Shown: in pieces, positions 8,589 to 17,477 of the stretch
Numbering within the stretch: position 1 is the first letter of the stretch
Layout: the number at the start of each line of letters is the position of its first letter
Source of the DNA: Bosea sp. RAC05
Lineage (GTDB): Bacteria > Pseudomonadota > Alphaproteobacteria > Rhizobiales > Beijerinckiaceae
Assembly: GCF_001713455.1 (NCBI RefSeq)
Contig: NZ_CP016464.1
Span: 4,822,001 to 4,886,000, forward strand
Length of the DNA stretch: 64,000 bases
Direction of reading: 5' to 3'
Position numbers and translations under genes: made by a program
The notes under the pieces: model-generated
The model's input: only the letters and a program-made list of their open reading frames with translations
What the model was told of the DNA's origin: nothing
Database searches by the model: none

Positions 8589-9461
8589 ATGAGCGTAACC
8601 GCTCCCGAACCCGTCGCGGGCGCACGGACCGGCCTCGCCGGTCTGCTCGTCGTGCCGGCGACACTCTTCGTCGCGATCGGGCTGCTCGGCCCGATCGCGA
8701 TCCTCTTCCGCTATTCGCTGAACCAGTTCATCCCCGGCCAGTTCATGGTCGACGGGCTGACGATCGAGAACTACGTCAAGTTCTTCACCGACAGCTATTA
8801 CCTCACCGTGCTGGCCCGCACCGTCCGGGTCGCCGTGATGTGCACCATCGCCTGCCTGGTAATGGGCTTCCCGCTCGCCTATGTGCTCGCGCGCACGCAG
8901 AGCCGCTTCAAGAACCTGCTGATCATCGCCGTGGTGCTGCCCCTCTTCGTCGGCAACGCCGTGCGCGCGGCCGGCTGGATGACCGCCTTCGGCAGCAAGG
9001 GCGCGCTCAACGCCTCGCTGATGGGGATGGGCCTGATCGATCAGCCGCTCGAGATCATGTACACCGAGAACGCCGTTCTGATCGGCATTATCGCGGTCAA
9101 CCTGCCCTTCATGGTGCTGACGCTGCAGAGCGTCATCGAGGGCATTCCCCGCAATGTCGAGGAGGCCGCCTTCAGCCTCGGCGCCGGCCCGGCGGCGATG
9201 TTTCGCCGCGTGCTCTGGCCGCTGGCCCTGCCCGGCATCCTCGCGGGCACGATCCTGACCTTCATCCTGGCGATGAACGCCTATGCCACGCCCGTCCTGC
9301 TCGGTGGCCCGAAGTTCCAGATGATGGGGCCGCTGGTCTATGGCCAGTTCGCCCAGCAGAACAACTGGCCCTTCGGCGGCGCGATCTCCTTCATCCTGAT
9401 GACGGCGACCATCCTGCTGACGGTGGCCGCCCATCTGATCGTGCAGCGGCGCTATCGGTGA
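8589..9461 (+). CDS. ABC transporter permease, PotB type
   Basis: A 290-aa inner-membrane permease with about six membrane segments and the EAA loop EEAAFSLGAGPAAMFRRVLWPLALPG. This is the PotB-like first permease of the importer encoded from 5393. It is separated from the binding-protein gene by the composite palindromic repeat, an unusual place for one, so its expression may be lower than that of the upstream genes. The start is ATG 8589. Confidence 0.88.
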   Translation: MSVTAPEPVAGARTGLAGLLVVPATLFVAIGLLGPIAILFRYSLNQFIPGQFMVDGLTIENYVKFFTDSYYLTVLARTVRVAVMCTIACLVMGFPLAYVLARTQSRFKNLLIIAVVLPLFVGNAVRAAGWMTAFGSKGALNASLMGMGLIDQPLEIMYTENAVLIGIIAVNLPFMVLTLQSVIEGIPRNVEEAAFSLGAGPAAMFRRVLWPLALPGILAGTILTFILAMNAYATPVLLGGPKFQMMGPLVYGQFAQQNNWPFGGAISFILMTATILLTVAAHLIVQRRYR

Positions 9462-9541
9462 ACGCGGGCCGGCTGCGGCCCAGCGTCACTGGCCGGGGAC
9501 GCCGCTGGCCAAGCCAGCGGGGCCGCGCTAAGGGCTGAGCC

Positions 9542-9730
9542 ATGACATTCAGCGGTACACTCGTTCCCGTCGCCGTCGGTGCCGTCGCCGTCGTCCTGGT
9601 CCTCGGGCTCGCCAACATGCTGCGCGGCGGCAGCGCCAACACCTCGCAGAAGCTGATGCGCCTGCGCGTCATCCTTCAGTTCGTCGCGATCCTGGTGATC
9701 CTGTTCGTGCTGTGGTGGCGCAGCGGCTGA
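9542..9730 (+). CDS. twin-transmembrane HIG1-type small protein
   Basis: A 62-aa membrane protein with two hydrophobic helices (about 7-25 and 43-58) joined by MLRGGSANTSQKLMRLRV. This matches the short bacterial HIG1/twin-transmembrane family, whose mitochondrial relatives bind cytochrome oxidase; the bacterial role is uncertain. In Rhizobiales it is commonly found near the cobalamin adenosyltransferase gene, as here (10574). No other domain is visible. Confidence 0.8.
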   Translation: MTFSGTLVPVAVGAVAVVLVLGLANMLRGGSANTSQKLMRLRVILQFVAILVILFVLWWRSG

Positions 9731-9905
9731 GGCGACGGCCACATCGGCGCGATCCCCAGCATTTTCACAAGACATTGATCTATCAGAGATTTTTCCTGCT
9801 TGCTACAGCAACCGATCGGCGCCGGCCGCAATCCCGCCATAATCCGGTCACGAGTCTTTGGGCAACCTTAAGGCTGTCCCCGACGGCAAGAAGTTCAGAT
9901 CGCCC

Positions 9906-10499
9906 ATGGTTCGCGTCGCGTTGCTTCTCCTCTCCGGCGTCCTTATCGCCTCGCCCATCGCGGCGCAGGCTCAGGACCTTCCGGCCGGAGCCTCGAGCTA
10001 CGCCCCGGCAAGCCTGCCCTCGCCATCGCTGTCCTGGGAGGCACGCATCGGCGCCGGCGCGGCCAATCCCGGCGGCCGCGAGAGCGGCCTGGCGAACTTC
10101 AGCGGCGAGATCGCGACGCCCCGGCCCTTCACCCTGAGCGACCGGTTCGCCAACGCCTTCGTGCCGCGTTTCCATCTCGGCGCCAGCGCCAATTTCAACG
10201 GCACGCGCTTCGCTTATGCCGGCGCGAGCTGGACCATCGACATCACCAGCAAGGTCTTCGTCGAGGCCAGCTTTGGCGCGGCGGTCAATGACGGCAAGAC
10301 CGGCGCGATCATCCCGCAGAACCGTCTCAACCTCGGCTGCAACGGCGGCACCCGCGAGGCCGCCGCTCTCGGCGTGCGCCTCGACGACCGCTGGAGCCTC
10401 GTCGCGACGCTGGAGCATTTCAGCACCACCGGCTGCGCCGACCGCGGCCAGGCCCGCGGCCCGGCCAACATCGGCGCCCGTCTCGGCTACAGCTTCTGA
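9906..10499 (+). CDS. acyloxyacyl hydrolase, PagL-like lipid A deacylase
   Basis: A 197-aa predicted outer-membrane protein with a Sec signal peptide (residues 1-23, ending AQAQ). The chain is rich in alternating beta-barrel strands and ends in GARLGYSF, a terminal aromatic typical of outer-membrane proteins. The PagL catalytic His-x-Ser is present as LEHFST (H171, S173). The catalytic Glu expected about 12 residues later is not obvious; Gly or Asn occupies that region. PagL removes the 3-O-acyl chain of lipid A. An upstream frame extension to 9858 adds no signal-like sequence, so ATG 9906 is preferred. Confidence 0.75.
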   Translation: MVRVALLLLSGVLIASPIAAQAQDLPAGASSYAPASLPSPSLSWEARIGAGAANPGGRESGLANFSGEIATPRPFTLSDRFANAFVPRFHLGASANFNGTRFAYAGASWTIDITSKVFVEASFGAAVNDGKTGAIIPQNRLNLGCNGGTREAAALGVRLDDRWSLVATLEHFSTTGCADRGQARGPANIGARLGYSF

Positions 10500-10573
10500 G
10501 CCGGGGCGTTTCGCCGCCGCTGCCGAGCGCGAAACGCCGCTTCCGTCGGCCGCGCGGCGCGCTATAAGGCGCC

Positions 10574-11155
10574 ATGGTCAAGCTGAACCGAATCTACACC
10601 CGCACCGGCGACGACGGCACCACCGGTCTCGCCACAGGCCCGCGCCGGCCAAAATACGACCTGCGCGTCGCCGCCTATGGCACGATCGACGAGACCAATG
10701 CCTGCATCGGGATCGCCCGGCTTCATGCCGCCGCGGAGGACCCAGAGGTCGACGCGATGCTCGGCCGCATCAGCAACGACCTCTTCGATCTCGGCGCCGA
10801 CCTGTCGACGCCCGACACCGGCGAGCCGCCGGCCTATGAGCCGCTGCGGATCGTATCGGCCCAGGTCGATCGCATCGAGGCCGACATCGACCGTCTCAAC
10901 GAGACGCTGGCCCCGCTGCGCTCCTTCGTCCTGCCCGGCGGGACACCGGCCGCCACCCATCTGCATCTCGCCCGCACGGTCAGCCGCCGCGCCGAACGCC
11001 TGATGACGGAACTCGCCCAGACGCCCGGCGAGATCGTCGGCCAGCCGGCGCTGCAATATGTCAACCGCCTCTCCGACTTCCTCTTCGTCGCGTCGCGCTA
11101 TCTCAACGCCAGGGCCGGGGGCGACGTGCTCTGGGTGCCCGGCCAGAACCGCTAG
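10574..11155 (+). CDS. cob(I)yrinic acid a,c-diamide adenosyltransferase (PduO type)
   Basis: A 193-aa cytoplasmic enzyme that transfers the adenosyl group of ATP to cob(I)alamin to make coenzyme B12. The PduO/MMAB signatures are clear: TRTGDDGTTGLA (9-20), AAYGTIDETNA, FVLPGG, RTVSRRAERL and YVNRLSDFLFVASRYLNA near the C-terminus. Length matches the family. It is followed 8 bases later by the rhomboid gene on the same strand. The gene is sometimes called cobO or mmaB, but it is not the CobA/CobO P-loop type. Confidence 0.93.
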   Translation: MVKLNRIYTRTGDDGTTGLATGPRRPKYDLRVAAYGTIDETNACIGIARLHAAAEDPEVDAMLGRISNDLFDLGADLSTPDTGEPPAYEPLRIVSAQVDRIEADIDRLNETLAPLRSFVLPGGTPAATHLHLARTVSRRAERLMTELAQTPGEIVGQPALQYVNRLSDFLFVASRYLNARAGGDVLWVPGQNR

Positions 11156-11163
11156 CGCGCCGC

Positions 11164-11859
11164 GTGTTCATCCCCCTGCATGACGGCGTGCCGCTGCGCT
11201 TCATGCGCGCACCCTTCGTGACTCATGCCCTGATCGCGCTGTGCACCGGGCTCTATCTGCTGGTCACCCTGCGCCGGGACGAAACGGCGCAGATCGCCGT
11301 CGCCGCCGGCTTCGGCCTGATCCCATCGGTGCTGTTTGGAACGGCGCAACTGCCGACCGAGTTGCTGCAGGCGCCGCCCTGGCTGACGCCGCTCAGCAAT
11401 GTCGTCCTGCATCTCGGCCTCGCCCATCTGCTGGGCAACATGCTGTTCCTCTTCGTCTTCGGCGACAATGTCGAGGATGCGATGGGCCATGCCCGGTTCC
11501 TGCTGTTCTTCTGCCTCTGCGGCCTCGGCGGATCCCTCGCCCACGCCCTGATGAACCCCGCCTCGGAGCAGCCGCTGATCGGTGCCTCGGGCGCGATCTC
11601 CGGCGTCATCGCCGCCTATCTGATGCTCTATCCGCGCGTCCGCATCTGGGGCCTCGCCTTCAACTGGATTCCGCTGCGGATCACCGCCCTCTACGCCATC
11701 GTCGCCTGGATCCTGTTCCAGCTCGTCCAGGCGCTGATCGACCCGGACGGCCATGTCGGCTGGTGGGCCCATCTGGGCGGGCTCGGCACCGGCGCCGCGC
11801 TCACGCCAATCCTGATCCACCGTCGCGTGGCCCTGTTCGGCCGCGCGGCGCGCGGCTGA
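11164..11859 (+). CDS. rhomboid family intramembrane serine protease
   Basis: A 231-aa polytopic membrane protease. The catalytic Ser is in GASGAISG (S142) and the catalytic His in WWAHLGG (H203). The N-terminal loop has HLGLAHLLGNMLFLFVFGDNVE, the conserved HxxxN-containing helix of rhomboids. It starts with GTG 8 bases after the adenosyltransferase gene, so the two are probably co-transcribed although functionally unrelated. Substrates are unknown. Confidence 0.92.
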   Translation: MFIPLHDGVPLRFMRAPFVTHALIALCTGLYLLVTLRRDETAQIAVAAGFGLIPSVLFGTAQLPTELLQAPPWLTPLSNVVLHLGLAHLLGNMLFLFVFGDNVEDAMGHARFLLFFCLCGLGGSLAHALMNPASEQPLIGASGAISGVIAAYLMLYPRVRIWGLAFNWIPLRITALYAIVAWILFQLVQALIDPDGHVGWWAHLGGLGTGAALTPILIHRRVALFGRAARG

Positions 11860-11899
11860 GGGGCGCGTTTTGGGGATCGGGGATGGGCCATCCGCGGCG

Positions 11900-11928
11900 T
11901 TGACAAGCGCAAACGCGCGTCGTTACGG
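11900..11928 (+). promoter_or_regulatory. possible sigma-70-type promoter of etfBA
   Basis: TTGACA at 11900-11905 is followed after 17 bases by a weak -10 candidate, TTACGG (11923-11928), about 110 bases before etfB. The perfect -35 is the main support; the -10 is poor, which is not unusual in alphaproteobacteria. Confidence 0.35.
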
Positions 11929-12036
11929 TCCCTCCGCATTCGAGCCGAGAGCCGCGATGCCGCCATCCTTCCGCCCTCTGCGGCACGGTCCGGGATGCGG
12001 CGGGACCAGCCTCTTTTCTGAACGGTGATGACGACG

Positions 12037-12786
12037 ATGAAGATCCTTGTGCCCGTGAAGCGGGTTGTCGACTACAACGTGAAGATCCGGGTGAAGGCGG
12101 ACGGCTCGGGCGTCGAACTCGCCAACGTCAAGATGTCGATGAACCCCTTCGACGAGATCGCCGTCGAGGAGGCGCTGCGGCTGAAGGAGGCCGGCAAGGC
12201 GACAGAGGTCGTCGTGGTCTCGATCGGGCCGGCGCAGGCCGCCGAGACGATCCGCACCGGGCTGGCCATGGGCGCCGATCGCGGCATCCTCGTGAAGGTC
12301 GAGGGCACGGTCGAGCCGCTCGCCGTCGCCAAGCTCCTGAAGAAGGTCGTCGAGCAGGAGAGCCCCGGCCTCGTCATCCTCGGCAAGCAGGCGATCGACG
12401 ACGACTGCAACCAGACCGGCCAGATGCTCGCAGCGCTGCTCGGCTGGCCGCAGGGCACCTTCGCCTCGAAGGTCGCGCTGGAGGCCGAGTCGGTCGACGT
12501 CACCCGCGAGGTCGATGGCGGCCTGCAGACGGTCTCGCTCAAGCTGCCGGCGATCGTCACCACCGATCTGCGCCTGAACGAGCCGCGCTACGCCTCGCTG
12601 CCCAACATCATGAAGGCCAAGAAGAAGCCGCTCGACGAGACCTCGGCCGAGGCGCTCGGCGTCGACGTCGCGCCGCGCCTGACGGTGCTGAAGACCGTCG
12701 AGCCGGCCGGCCGCTCCGCCGGCATCAAGGTCGGCTCCGTCGCCGAACTCGTCTCCAAGCTCAAGAACGAAGCCGGAGTGCTTTGA
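12037..12786 (+). CDS. etfB: electron transfer flavoprotein beta subunit
   Basis: A 249-aa subunit of the heterodimeric electron transfer flavoprotein, which accepts electrons from acyl-CoA and related dehydrogenases and passes them to ETF-ubiquinone oxidoreductase. It begins [20 protein letters not shown] and contains [18 protein letters not shown] and [16 protein letters not shown], all standard EtfB segments. GTG 12025 and ATG 12028 lie in frame just upstream, but the family start is at 12037. The alpha subunit follows after 4 bases. Confidence 0.95.
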   Translation: MKILVPVKRVVDYNVKIRVKADGSGVELANVKMSMNPFDEIAVEEALRLKEAGKATEVVVVSIGPAQAAETIRTGLAMGADRGILVKVEGTVEPLAVAKLLKKVVEQESPGLVILGKQAIDDDCNQTGQMLAALLGWPQGTFASKVALEAESVDVTREVDGGLQTVSLKLPAIVTTDLRLNEPRYASLPNIMKAKKKPLDETSAEALGVDVAPRLTVLKTVEPAGRSAGIKVGSVAELVSKLKNEAGVL

Positions 12787-12790
12787 CATC

Positions 12791-13738
12791 ATGACGACGC
12801 TGCTGCTCGCCGAGCACGACAACAAGAGCCTCAACGAGGCCACCCGCAAGGCCATGACCGCCGCCAAGGCGCTCGGTGCGCCCGTCCATGTCCTCGTCGC
12901 CGGCCAGGGCGCGCAAGCCGTGGCCGCCGCCGCTGCCAAGCTCGACGGGGTCGAGAAGGTCCTGCTGGCGGACGACGCCGCCTATGGCCATCATCTCGCC
13001 GAGCCGCTGGCTGCGCTGATCGTCTCGCTCGCCGGTGGCTATGGCGCGATCGTCGCGGCCGGCACCACCACGGGCAAGAACGTGACGCCGCGCGTCGCCG
13101 CGCTGCTCGACGTGATGCAGGTCTCGGAGATCACCAAGGTCGTCTCGCCCGATACCTTCGAGCGGCCGATCTATGCCGGCAACGCCATCCAGACGGTGCA
13201 GGCCAGCGACGCCAAGAAGGTCATCACCGTGCGCGGCGCCTCCTTCGCGGCCGCCGCCGACGGCGCCGCCACCGCGCCGGTCGAGGCCGTCGCCGCCACG
13301 GCCCAGGACGGTTCCTCCCAGTTCAAGGGCGAGGAGGTCGCCAAGTCCGACCGGCCGGAGCTGGCCTCGGCCAAGATCATCATCTCGGGCGGCCGGGCGC
13401 TCGGCTCGTCGGAGGCCTTCGGCAAGGTCATCGAGCCGATCGCCGACAAGCTCGGCGCGGCCATGGGCGCCTCGCGCGCGGCGGTCGACGCCGGCTACGC
13501 GCCCAATGACTGGCAGGTCGGCCAGACCGGCAAGGTCGTGGCGCCCGATCTCTACATCGCCGTCGGCATCTCCGGCGCGATCCAGCATCTCGCCGGCATG
13601 AAGGACTCCAAGGTCATCGTCGCGATCAACAAGGACGAGGAGGCCCCGATCTTCCAGGTCGCCGATTACGGCCTCGTCGGCGACCTCTTCACCCTGCTGC
13701 CGGAGCTCGAATCCGAACTCGCCAAGATCGGCAAGTGA
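12791..13738 (+). CDS. etfA: electron transfer flavoprotein alpha subunit
   Basis: A 315-aa FAD-binding partner of EtfB. The C-terminal FAD domain is recognisable by [43 protein letters not shown] and [12 protein letters not shown]. It starts 4 bases after the etfB stop and is followed by the 3-hydroxybutyryl-CoA dehydrogenase gene, the common alphaproteobacterial order for fatty acid and hydroxybutyrate metabolism. Confidence 0.95.
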   Translation: MTTLLLAEHDNKSLNEATRKAMTAAKALGAPVHVLVAGQGAQAVAAAAAKLDGVEKVLLADDAAYGHHLAEPLAALIVSLAGGYGAIVAAGTTTGKNVTPRVAALLDVMQVSEITKVVSPDTFERPIYAGNAIQTVQASDAKKVITVRGASFAAAADGAATAPVEAVAATAQDGSSQFKGEEVAKSDRPELASAKIIISGGRALGSSEAFGKVIEPIADKLGAAMGASRAAVDAGYAPNDWQVGQTGKVVAPDLYIAVGISGAIQHLAGMKDSKVIVAINKDEEAPIFQVADYGLVGDLFTLLPELESELAKIGK

Positions 13739-13881
13739 GGGCCGGGGACCGGCAGGTCGCGGCGCTCAGCCAATCGGACGCTGCGCAGCGCCCGTGATTG
13801 ATATATGAAGAGGCGGCCGCGCGCGGCGGCCCGCATCCGCCTCCGACCATGGACGCGGTGACACCGGAGATGGAACAGACC

Positions 13882-14766
13882 ATGTCGGCTCAGGCGATCA
13901 GGACGATCGGCATCATCGGCGCGGGCCAGATGGGCAACGGCATCGCCCATGTGGCGGCCGTGGCGGGGTTCGAGGTGAGGCTGCACGACATCGCCGAGGA
14001 GCGCATCAACGCGGCGCTGGCGACGATCGACGGCAACATGGCCCGCCAGGTCGCCAAGGGCGCCATCGGCGACGAGATCCGCCGCGATGCGATGGCCAAG
14101 ATCGCCGCCGCCCCGAAGCTCGAAGGCCTCGCCGATTGTGACCTCGTCATCGAGGCCGCGACCGAGAGCGAGGAAACCAAGCGCAAGATCTTCACCGCCG
14201 TCTGCCAGCACATCAAGCCGGAGACGATGCTGGCCTCCAACACCTCCTCGATCTCGATCACGCGGCTGGCCGCCGCGACCGACCGGCCCGAGCGCTTCAT
14301 CGGCATCCATTTCATGAACCCCGTGCCGCTGATGCAGCTCGTCGAGCTGATCCGCGGCATCGCCACCGACGACCAGACCTTCGAGCTCGCCAAGGAGTTC
14401 GTCGGCAAGCTCCACAAGACGGTCTCGGTCTCAGAGGATTTCCCCGCCTTCATCGTCAACCGCATCCTGCTGCCGATGATCAACGAGGCGGTCTACACGC
14501 TCTATGAGGGCGTCGGCTCGGTCGAGGCGATCGACACCGCGATGAAGCTCGGCGCCAATCACCCGATGGGGCCGCTGCAGCTGGCCGACTTCATCGGCCT
14601 CGACACCTGCCTCTCGGTCATGCAGGTACTTCATGACGGCCTGGCGGATTCCAAGTATCGCCCCTGCCCGCTGCTGGTGAAATACGTCGAGGCTGGCTGG
14701 CTCGGCCGCAAGACCAAGCGCGGTTTCTACGATTACCGCGGCGAGAAGCCGGTCCCGACGCGCTGA
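13882..14766 (+). CDS. 3-hydroxybutyryl-CoA dehydrogenase
   Basis: A 294-aa NAD(P)-dependent enzyme interconverting 3-hydroxybutyryl-CoA and acetoacetyl-CoA in beta-oxidation and polyhydroxybutyrate metabolism. The Rossmann motif GAGQMGNGIAHVAA is near the N-terminus. The catalytic His is in GIHFMNPVPLM, and HPMGPLQLADFIGLD is the C-terminal domain signature. The frame is open back to 13798, but alignment with the family favours ATG 13882 (MSAQAIRTIGI); ATG 13870 is also possible. It lies 143 bases after etfA on the same strand, matching its use of ETF-linked acyl-CoA oxidation. Often named hbdA or fadB-like. Confidence 0.92.
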   Translation: MSAQAIRTIGIIGAGQMGNGIAHVAAVAGFEVRLHDIAEERINAALATIDGNMARQVAKGAIGDEIRRDAMAKIAAAPKLEGLADCDLVIEAATESEETKRKIFTAVCQHIKPETMLASNTSSISITRLAAATDRPERFIGIHFMNPVPLMQLVELIRGIATDDQTFELAKEFVGKLHKTVSVSEDFPAFIVNRILLPMINEAVYTLYEGVGSVEAIDTAMKLGANHPMGPLQLADFIGLDTCLSVMQVLHDGLADSKYRPCPLLVKYVEAGWLGRKTKRGFYDYRGEKPVPTR

Positions 14767-14778
14767 AGTCGCCTTCAA

Positions 14779-14797
14779 GCCCGGGTTTGACCCGGGC
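14779..14797 (+). repeat. short perfect inverted repeat downstream of the dehydrogenase gene
   Basis: GCCCGGG (14779-14785) and CCCGGGC (14791-14797) form a 7-bp stem with a 5-base loop, 12 bases after the stop codon. There is no T-run, so it is either a hairpin stabilising the mRNA or part of a REP-like element. Confidence 0.5.
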
Positions 14798-14958
14798 ATT
14801 GCCTCCCATCACACCCTGAATCAGAGGGTCGGGTCGTCCCCGATCCCGACGGTCGCGGCGGCCCAATCGCCGCACCCCTTCACATTCCTGTCGTGCCGCG
14901 CTTACATTGATGCCCATGCGGGATTCGTCTTGCATGTGAAAGCGGAGGTGCGGCGGGT

Positions 14959-15531
14959 TTGACGGCGCATGTGATGCATCCGATGGCCTCGCCGGATGGT
15001 TGTCCGGCGCTGGTTCTCAATGCCGATTTTCGGCCCCTGAGCTATTATCCGCTCTCCCTCTGGAGCTGGCAGGACGCGATCAAGGCGGTCTTCATGGACC
15101 GCGTGAACATCGTCTCCGAATACGACACCGTCGTCCGCAGCCCGAGCTTCGACATGCGGCTGCCCTCGGTCGTGTCGCTGAAGACCTACATCAAGCCCTC
15201 GCGCACGCCGGCCTTCACGCGCTTCAACGTCTTCCTGCGCGACCGTTTCGCCTGCCAGTATTGCGGCGCCCGCGACGAACTGACCTTCGACCACGTCATC
15301 CCGCGCTCGAAGGGCGGCCTGACTACCTGGGAGAACGTGGTCGCGGCCTGCTCGCCCTGCAATCTGCGCAAGGGCGACAAGATGCCGGCTGCGGTCGATA
15401 TGTTCCCGATGCAGAAGGCCTACGCGCCGACGATCAACGACCTGCACCGCAACGGCAAGCTCTTCCCGCCGAACTATCTCCACGAGAGCTGGCTCGACTA
15501 TCTCTACTGGGATTCCGAACTGGAGCCGTAA
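14959..15531 (+). CDS. HNH endonuclease
   Basis: A 190-aa protein with a complete HNH nuclease module: CQYCG (C99, C102), TFDHVIPRSKGG (D111-H112), N126 and CSPCN (C131, C134, N135). The four Cys bind a structural zinc and D111-H112/N126/N135 form the beta-beta-alpha metal site. Stand-alone HNH proteins of this size are widespread in alphaproteobacteria and of unknown role. The longest frame starts at TTG 14959, 10 bases after a GGAGG; in-frame ATGs at 14974 and 14983 are alternatives. The convergent dsbB gene ends 9 bases away. Confidence 0.88.
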   Translation: MTAHVMHPMASPDGCPALVLNADFRPLSYYPLSLWSWQDAIKAVFMDRVNIVSEYDTVVRSPSFDMRLPSVVSLKTYIKPSRTPAFTRFNVFLRDRFACQYCGARDELTFDHVIPRSKGGLTTWENVVAACSPCNLRKGDKMPAAVDMFPMQKAYAPTINDLHRNGKLFPPNYLHESWLDYLYWDSELEP

Positions 15532-15540
15532 GGCGACCGC

Positions 15541-16062
15541 TCAAGCGCGCCCGCGCCCGAGCACGCCCGTCAGAGCCCCCGCGAACAGGGCGAGCGAGGC
15601 CAGCACGTTCCAGCCCGCGAGAGACAGGCCGAGGAACCGCCACGCCGCCTCCGTGCAGCTGACGACCCGCGTGGTCTGGAGCTGCTTCATGAAATCCTGC
15701 ACGCCGGCCGCGGCCGGCGCAGCCGCCCCGCCGCAATCATTGGGGCCGGCGAACCATCCCCATTCGACGCCGGCATGATAGACGCCGAGCCCCGTGCTCC
15801 AGGCCATCAGGCCGGCGAGCCCCAGCAGCACCAGCCATTGCAGCCGCGGCGAGCGCGCCAGCACCAGCCCGGCCGCGGCGAGGCCGATCGCGGCATAATG
15901 TGGCAGGCGCTGCTCGAGGCAGAGCTTGCACGGCCTCAGGCCCACCACGATCTCGAAGAACCAGGCGCCCGCGATCAGGGCGAGGCAGGCGAGGCCGATG
16001 AGCGCGATCAGGCGCCGCGGCGTCAGTCCGGAGCGTTGCGTGACGGAGGCGGAGAGGGTCAT
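15541..16062 (-). CDS. dsbB: disulfide bond formation protein B
   Basis: A 173-aa inner-membrane protein that reoxidises DsbA and passes electrons to quinone. Four hydrophobic helices are visible. The first redox pair is CKLC (C45, C48) in the first periplasmic loop and the second pair is C110 and C136 in the second loop, as in DsbB. No dsbA is nearby. It faces the HNH gene tail to tail. Confidence 0.9.
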   Translation of the reverse strand: MTLSASVTQRSGLTPRRLIALIGLACLALIAGAWFFEIVVGLRPCKLCLEQRLPHYAAIGLAAAGLVLARSPRLQWLVLLGLAGLMAWSTGLGVYHAGVEWGWFAGPNDCGGAAAPAAAGVQDFMKQLQTTRVVSCTEAAWRFLGLSLAGWNVLASLALFAGALTGVLGRGRA

Positions 16063-16216
16063 CGGCAGGCTCGGCGGGCGCGGTCGGAGGACGAAGCAGA
16101 CGAGCCCACCCTGCGACCCGCTTGCGGCCGAAATACAGCAGGACAGGCGCGACGGCAGCCCTGTCGTCGATCATTTTTCAGGCGCGACGACCGTGCACTC
16201 CGCGGGCCCGCGCGCC

Positions 16217-16244
16217 GATTGACCGGCCGCAGTCGATCGCTATA
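16217..16244 (+). promoter_or_regulatory. sigma-70-type promoter of tRNA-Leu
   Basis: TTGACC (16217-16222), 16-base spacer, TATAGT (16239-16244); the tRNA begins 21 bases after the -10. Spacing and match to consensus are good for a stable-RNA promoter. Confidence 0.7.
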
Positions 16245-16264
16245 GTCCGCCCCGCCCGAAAGGG

Positions 16265-16349
16265 GCCCCTGTGGCGGAATTGGTAGACGCGCTCGACTCA
16301 AAATCGAGTTCCGCAAGGAGTGCTGGTTCGATCCCGGCCAGGGGCACCA
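16265..16349 (+). tRNA. tRNA-Leu (anticodon CAA)
   Basis: Eighty-five bases with the 3' CCA encoded. The acceptor stem pairs GCCCCTG with CAGGGGC, the discriminator is A (16346) and CCA follows at 16347-16349. The anticodon stem pairs CTCGA with TCGAG around the loop CTCAAAA, giving anticodon CAA, which reads TTG. A long variable arm marks it as a class II tRNA, and the T-loop GGTTCGATCCC is intact. A good promoter lies just upstream. Confidence 0.96.
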
Positions 16350-16405
16350 TCATCAGCCGAGGCGTTCGCGCCCGGCGATATCAGGCAATGCCCCCGGCCA
16401 CATCG

Positions 16406-17380
16406 CTATTCGGGTTTGATCCCAGCCGCCCGCGCGATGGACTTCATGGCCGCGATCTCCGCGGTGATCTCGCCCGGCCAGTCGGCATAGGGCCGGTAGA
16501 CCGGCTCGAACCCTGATTTCGTCATCGCGGCCAGCGCCGCCGGATCGCGCATCACGGCGGCCAGAGCATCGCCGAGCCTGGCCCTGGCCTCGGCGGGGAT
16601 GCCCTTCGCGGTGACCAGCGCGACCCAGGAGGAGAGGTCGATGCCTGGAAAGCCGAGCTCCTGCAGCGTCGGCACGTCCGGCAGCATGGCCGAGCGCTTC
16701 GCCGAGGTGACCGCCAGCGGGCGGATCTTGCCGGCCTCGATCTGCGGTTTGGCCGCCACGATCGTGTCGATCAGGAAGGGTACATGCTTGCCGACGAGAT
16801 CGTTCATGGCCGGGCCGCTGCCCCGATAGGGGACATGCGCCATCTTGATCCCGGCCACGGCTTTGAACCATTCGCCGGCGAAATGCGAGACGGTGGCCGT
16901 TCCAAACGACGCCAGGGTCAGTTTGTCGGGCTCGGCCCTGGCCGCCGCCACGAGCGCCGCCACATCCCGCGCCGCATGGTCGGCATGGGTCACCAGCACG
17001 AGATTGGCGGTGGCGACCTGCGCCAGGGGCTCGAAATCCTGAGCGGCGTCGTAAGGCAGGCTCGGCATCACAGCCGGGTTGAGCGTGAAGGTGGAGTTCG
17101 AGCTGATGAACAGGGTGTAGCCGTCCCGGGGCGCCTGCAGCAGCGCCTGGGCCCCGATCACCGTCCCCGCGCCCGGCCGGTTCTGCACGATCACCGGCTG
17201 CCCGAGCCGGCTCTCCAGCTCCTTGGCGAGGAAGCGGCTCAGGACATCAGCGGCCCCGCCCGCCGCATAGGGCGCGATGATCTGCAGCGGCCGGTTCGGA
17301 AACGCCGCCTGGCCCAGCGCAGCCAGCGGCACCAGGGTCCCCAGCCCGACGAGCACGGCCCGCGCGAATGTCCTGATCAT
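16406..17380 (-). CDS. tripartite tricarboxylate transporter substrate-binding protein (TctC/Bug family)
   Basis: A 324-aa periplasmic binding protein with a Sec signal peptide (about residues 1-25). The mature start FPNRPLQIIAPYAAGGAADVLSR and the inner FISSNSTFTLNP and MAHVPYRGSGPAMNDL are hallmarks of Bug/TctC receptors for carboxylates and related small molecules. ATG 17380 is preceded by a purine-rich GAGGGGGAGGG and gives a clean signal peptide; the frame extends 14 codons further without support. No tctA or tctB membrane genes are adjacent, so it is an orphan receptor. The MarR gene is divergent, with an operator between them. Confidence 0.88.
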   Translation of the reverse strand: MIRTFARAVLVGLGTLVPLAALGQAAFPNRPLQIIAPYAAGGAADVLSRFLAKELESRLGQPVIVQNRPGAGTVIGAQALLQAPRDGYTLFISSNSTFTLNPAVMPSLPYDAAQDFEPLAQVATANLVLVTHADHAARDVAALVAAARAEPDKLTLASFGTATVSHFAGEWFKAVAGIKMAHVPYRGSGPAMNDLVGKHVPFLIDTIVAAKPQIEAGKIRPLAVTSAKRSAMLPDVPTLQELGFPGIDLSSWVALVTAKGIPAEARARLGDALAAVMRDPAALAAMTKSGFEPVYRPYADWPGEITAEIAAMKSIARAAGIKPE

Positions 17381-17419
17381 GTCACCCTCCCCCTCGGGCC
17401 TGTCGCCGGCCCGCTCGGT

Positions 17420-17444
17420 CAATCAATTGACTGATCAATGATTG
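17420..17444. promoter_or_regulatory. nested palindrome, candidate MarR operator
   Basis: CAATCA (17420-17425) mirrors TGATTG (17439-17444), and inside these TTGA (17427-17430) mirrors TCAA (17435-17438). Only one extra base breaks symmetry. It lies in the 97-base gap between the divergent TctC-type and MarR-type genes, where an autoregulatory MarR dimer would be expected to bind. Confidence 0.6.
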
Positions 17445-17477
17445 CAACGTCAAGCGTGCTGCCGCCAAGATGGCCTC

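Noticed and set aside
13739-13881. Strong promoter upstream of the 3-hydroxybutyryl-CoA dehydrogenase
   Set aside because: TTGATATAT near 13798 looks like a -10 fragment but no -35 at suitable spacing; too weak to list.
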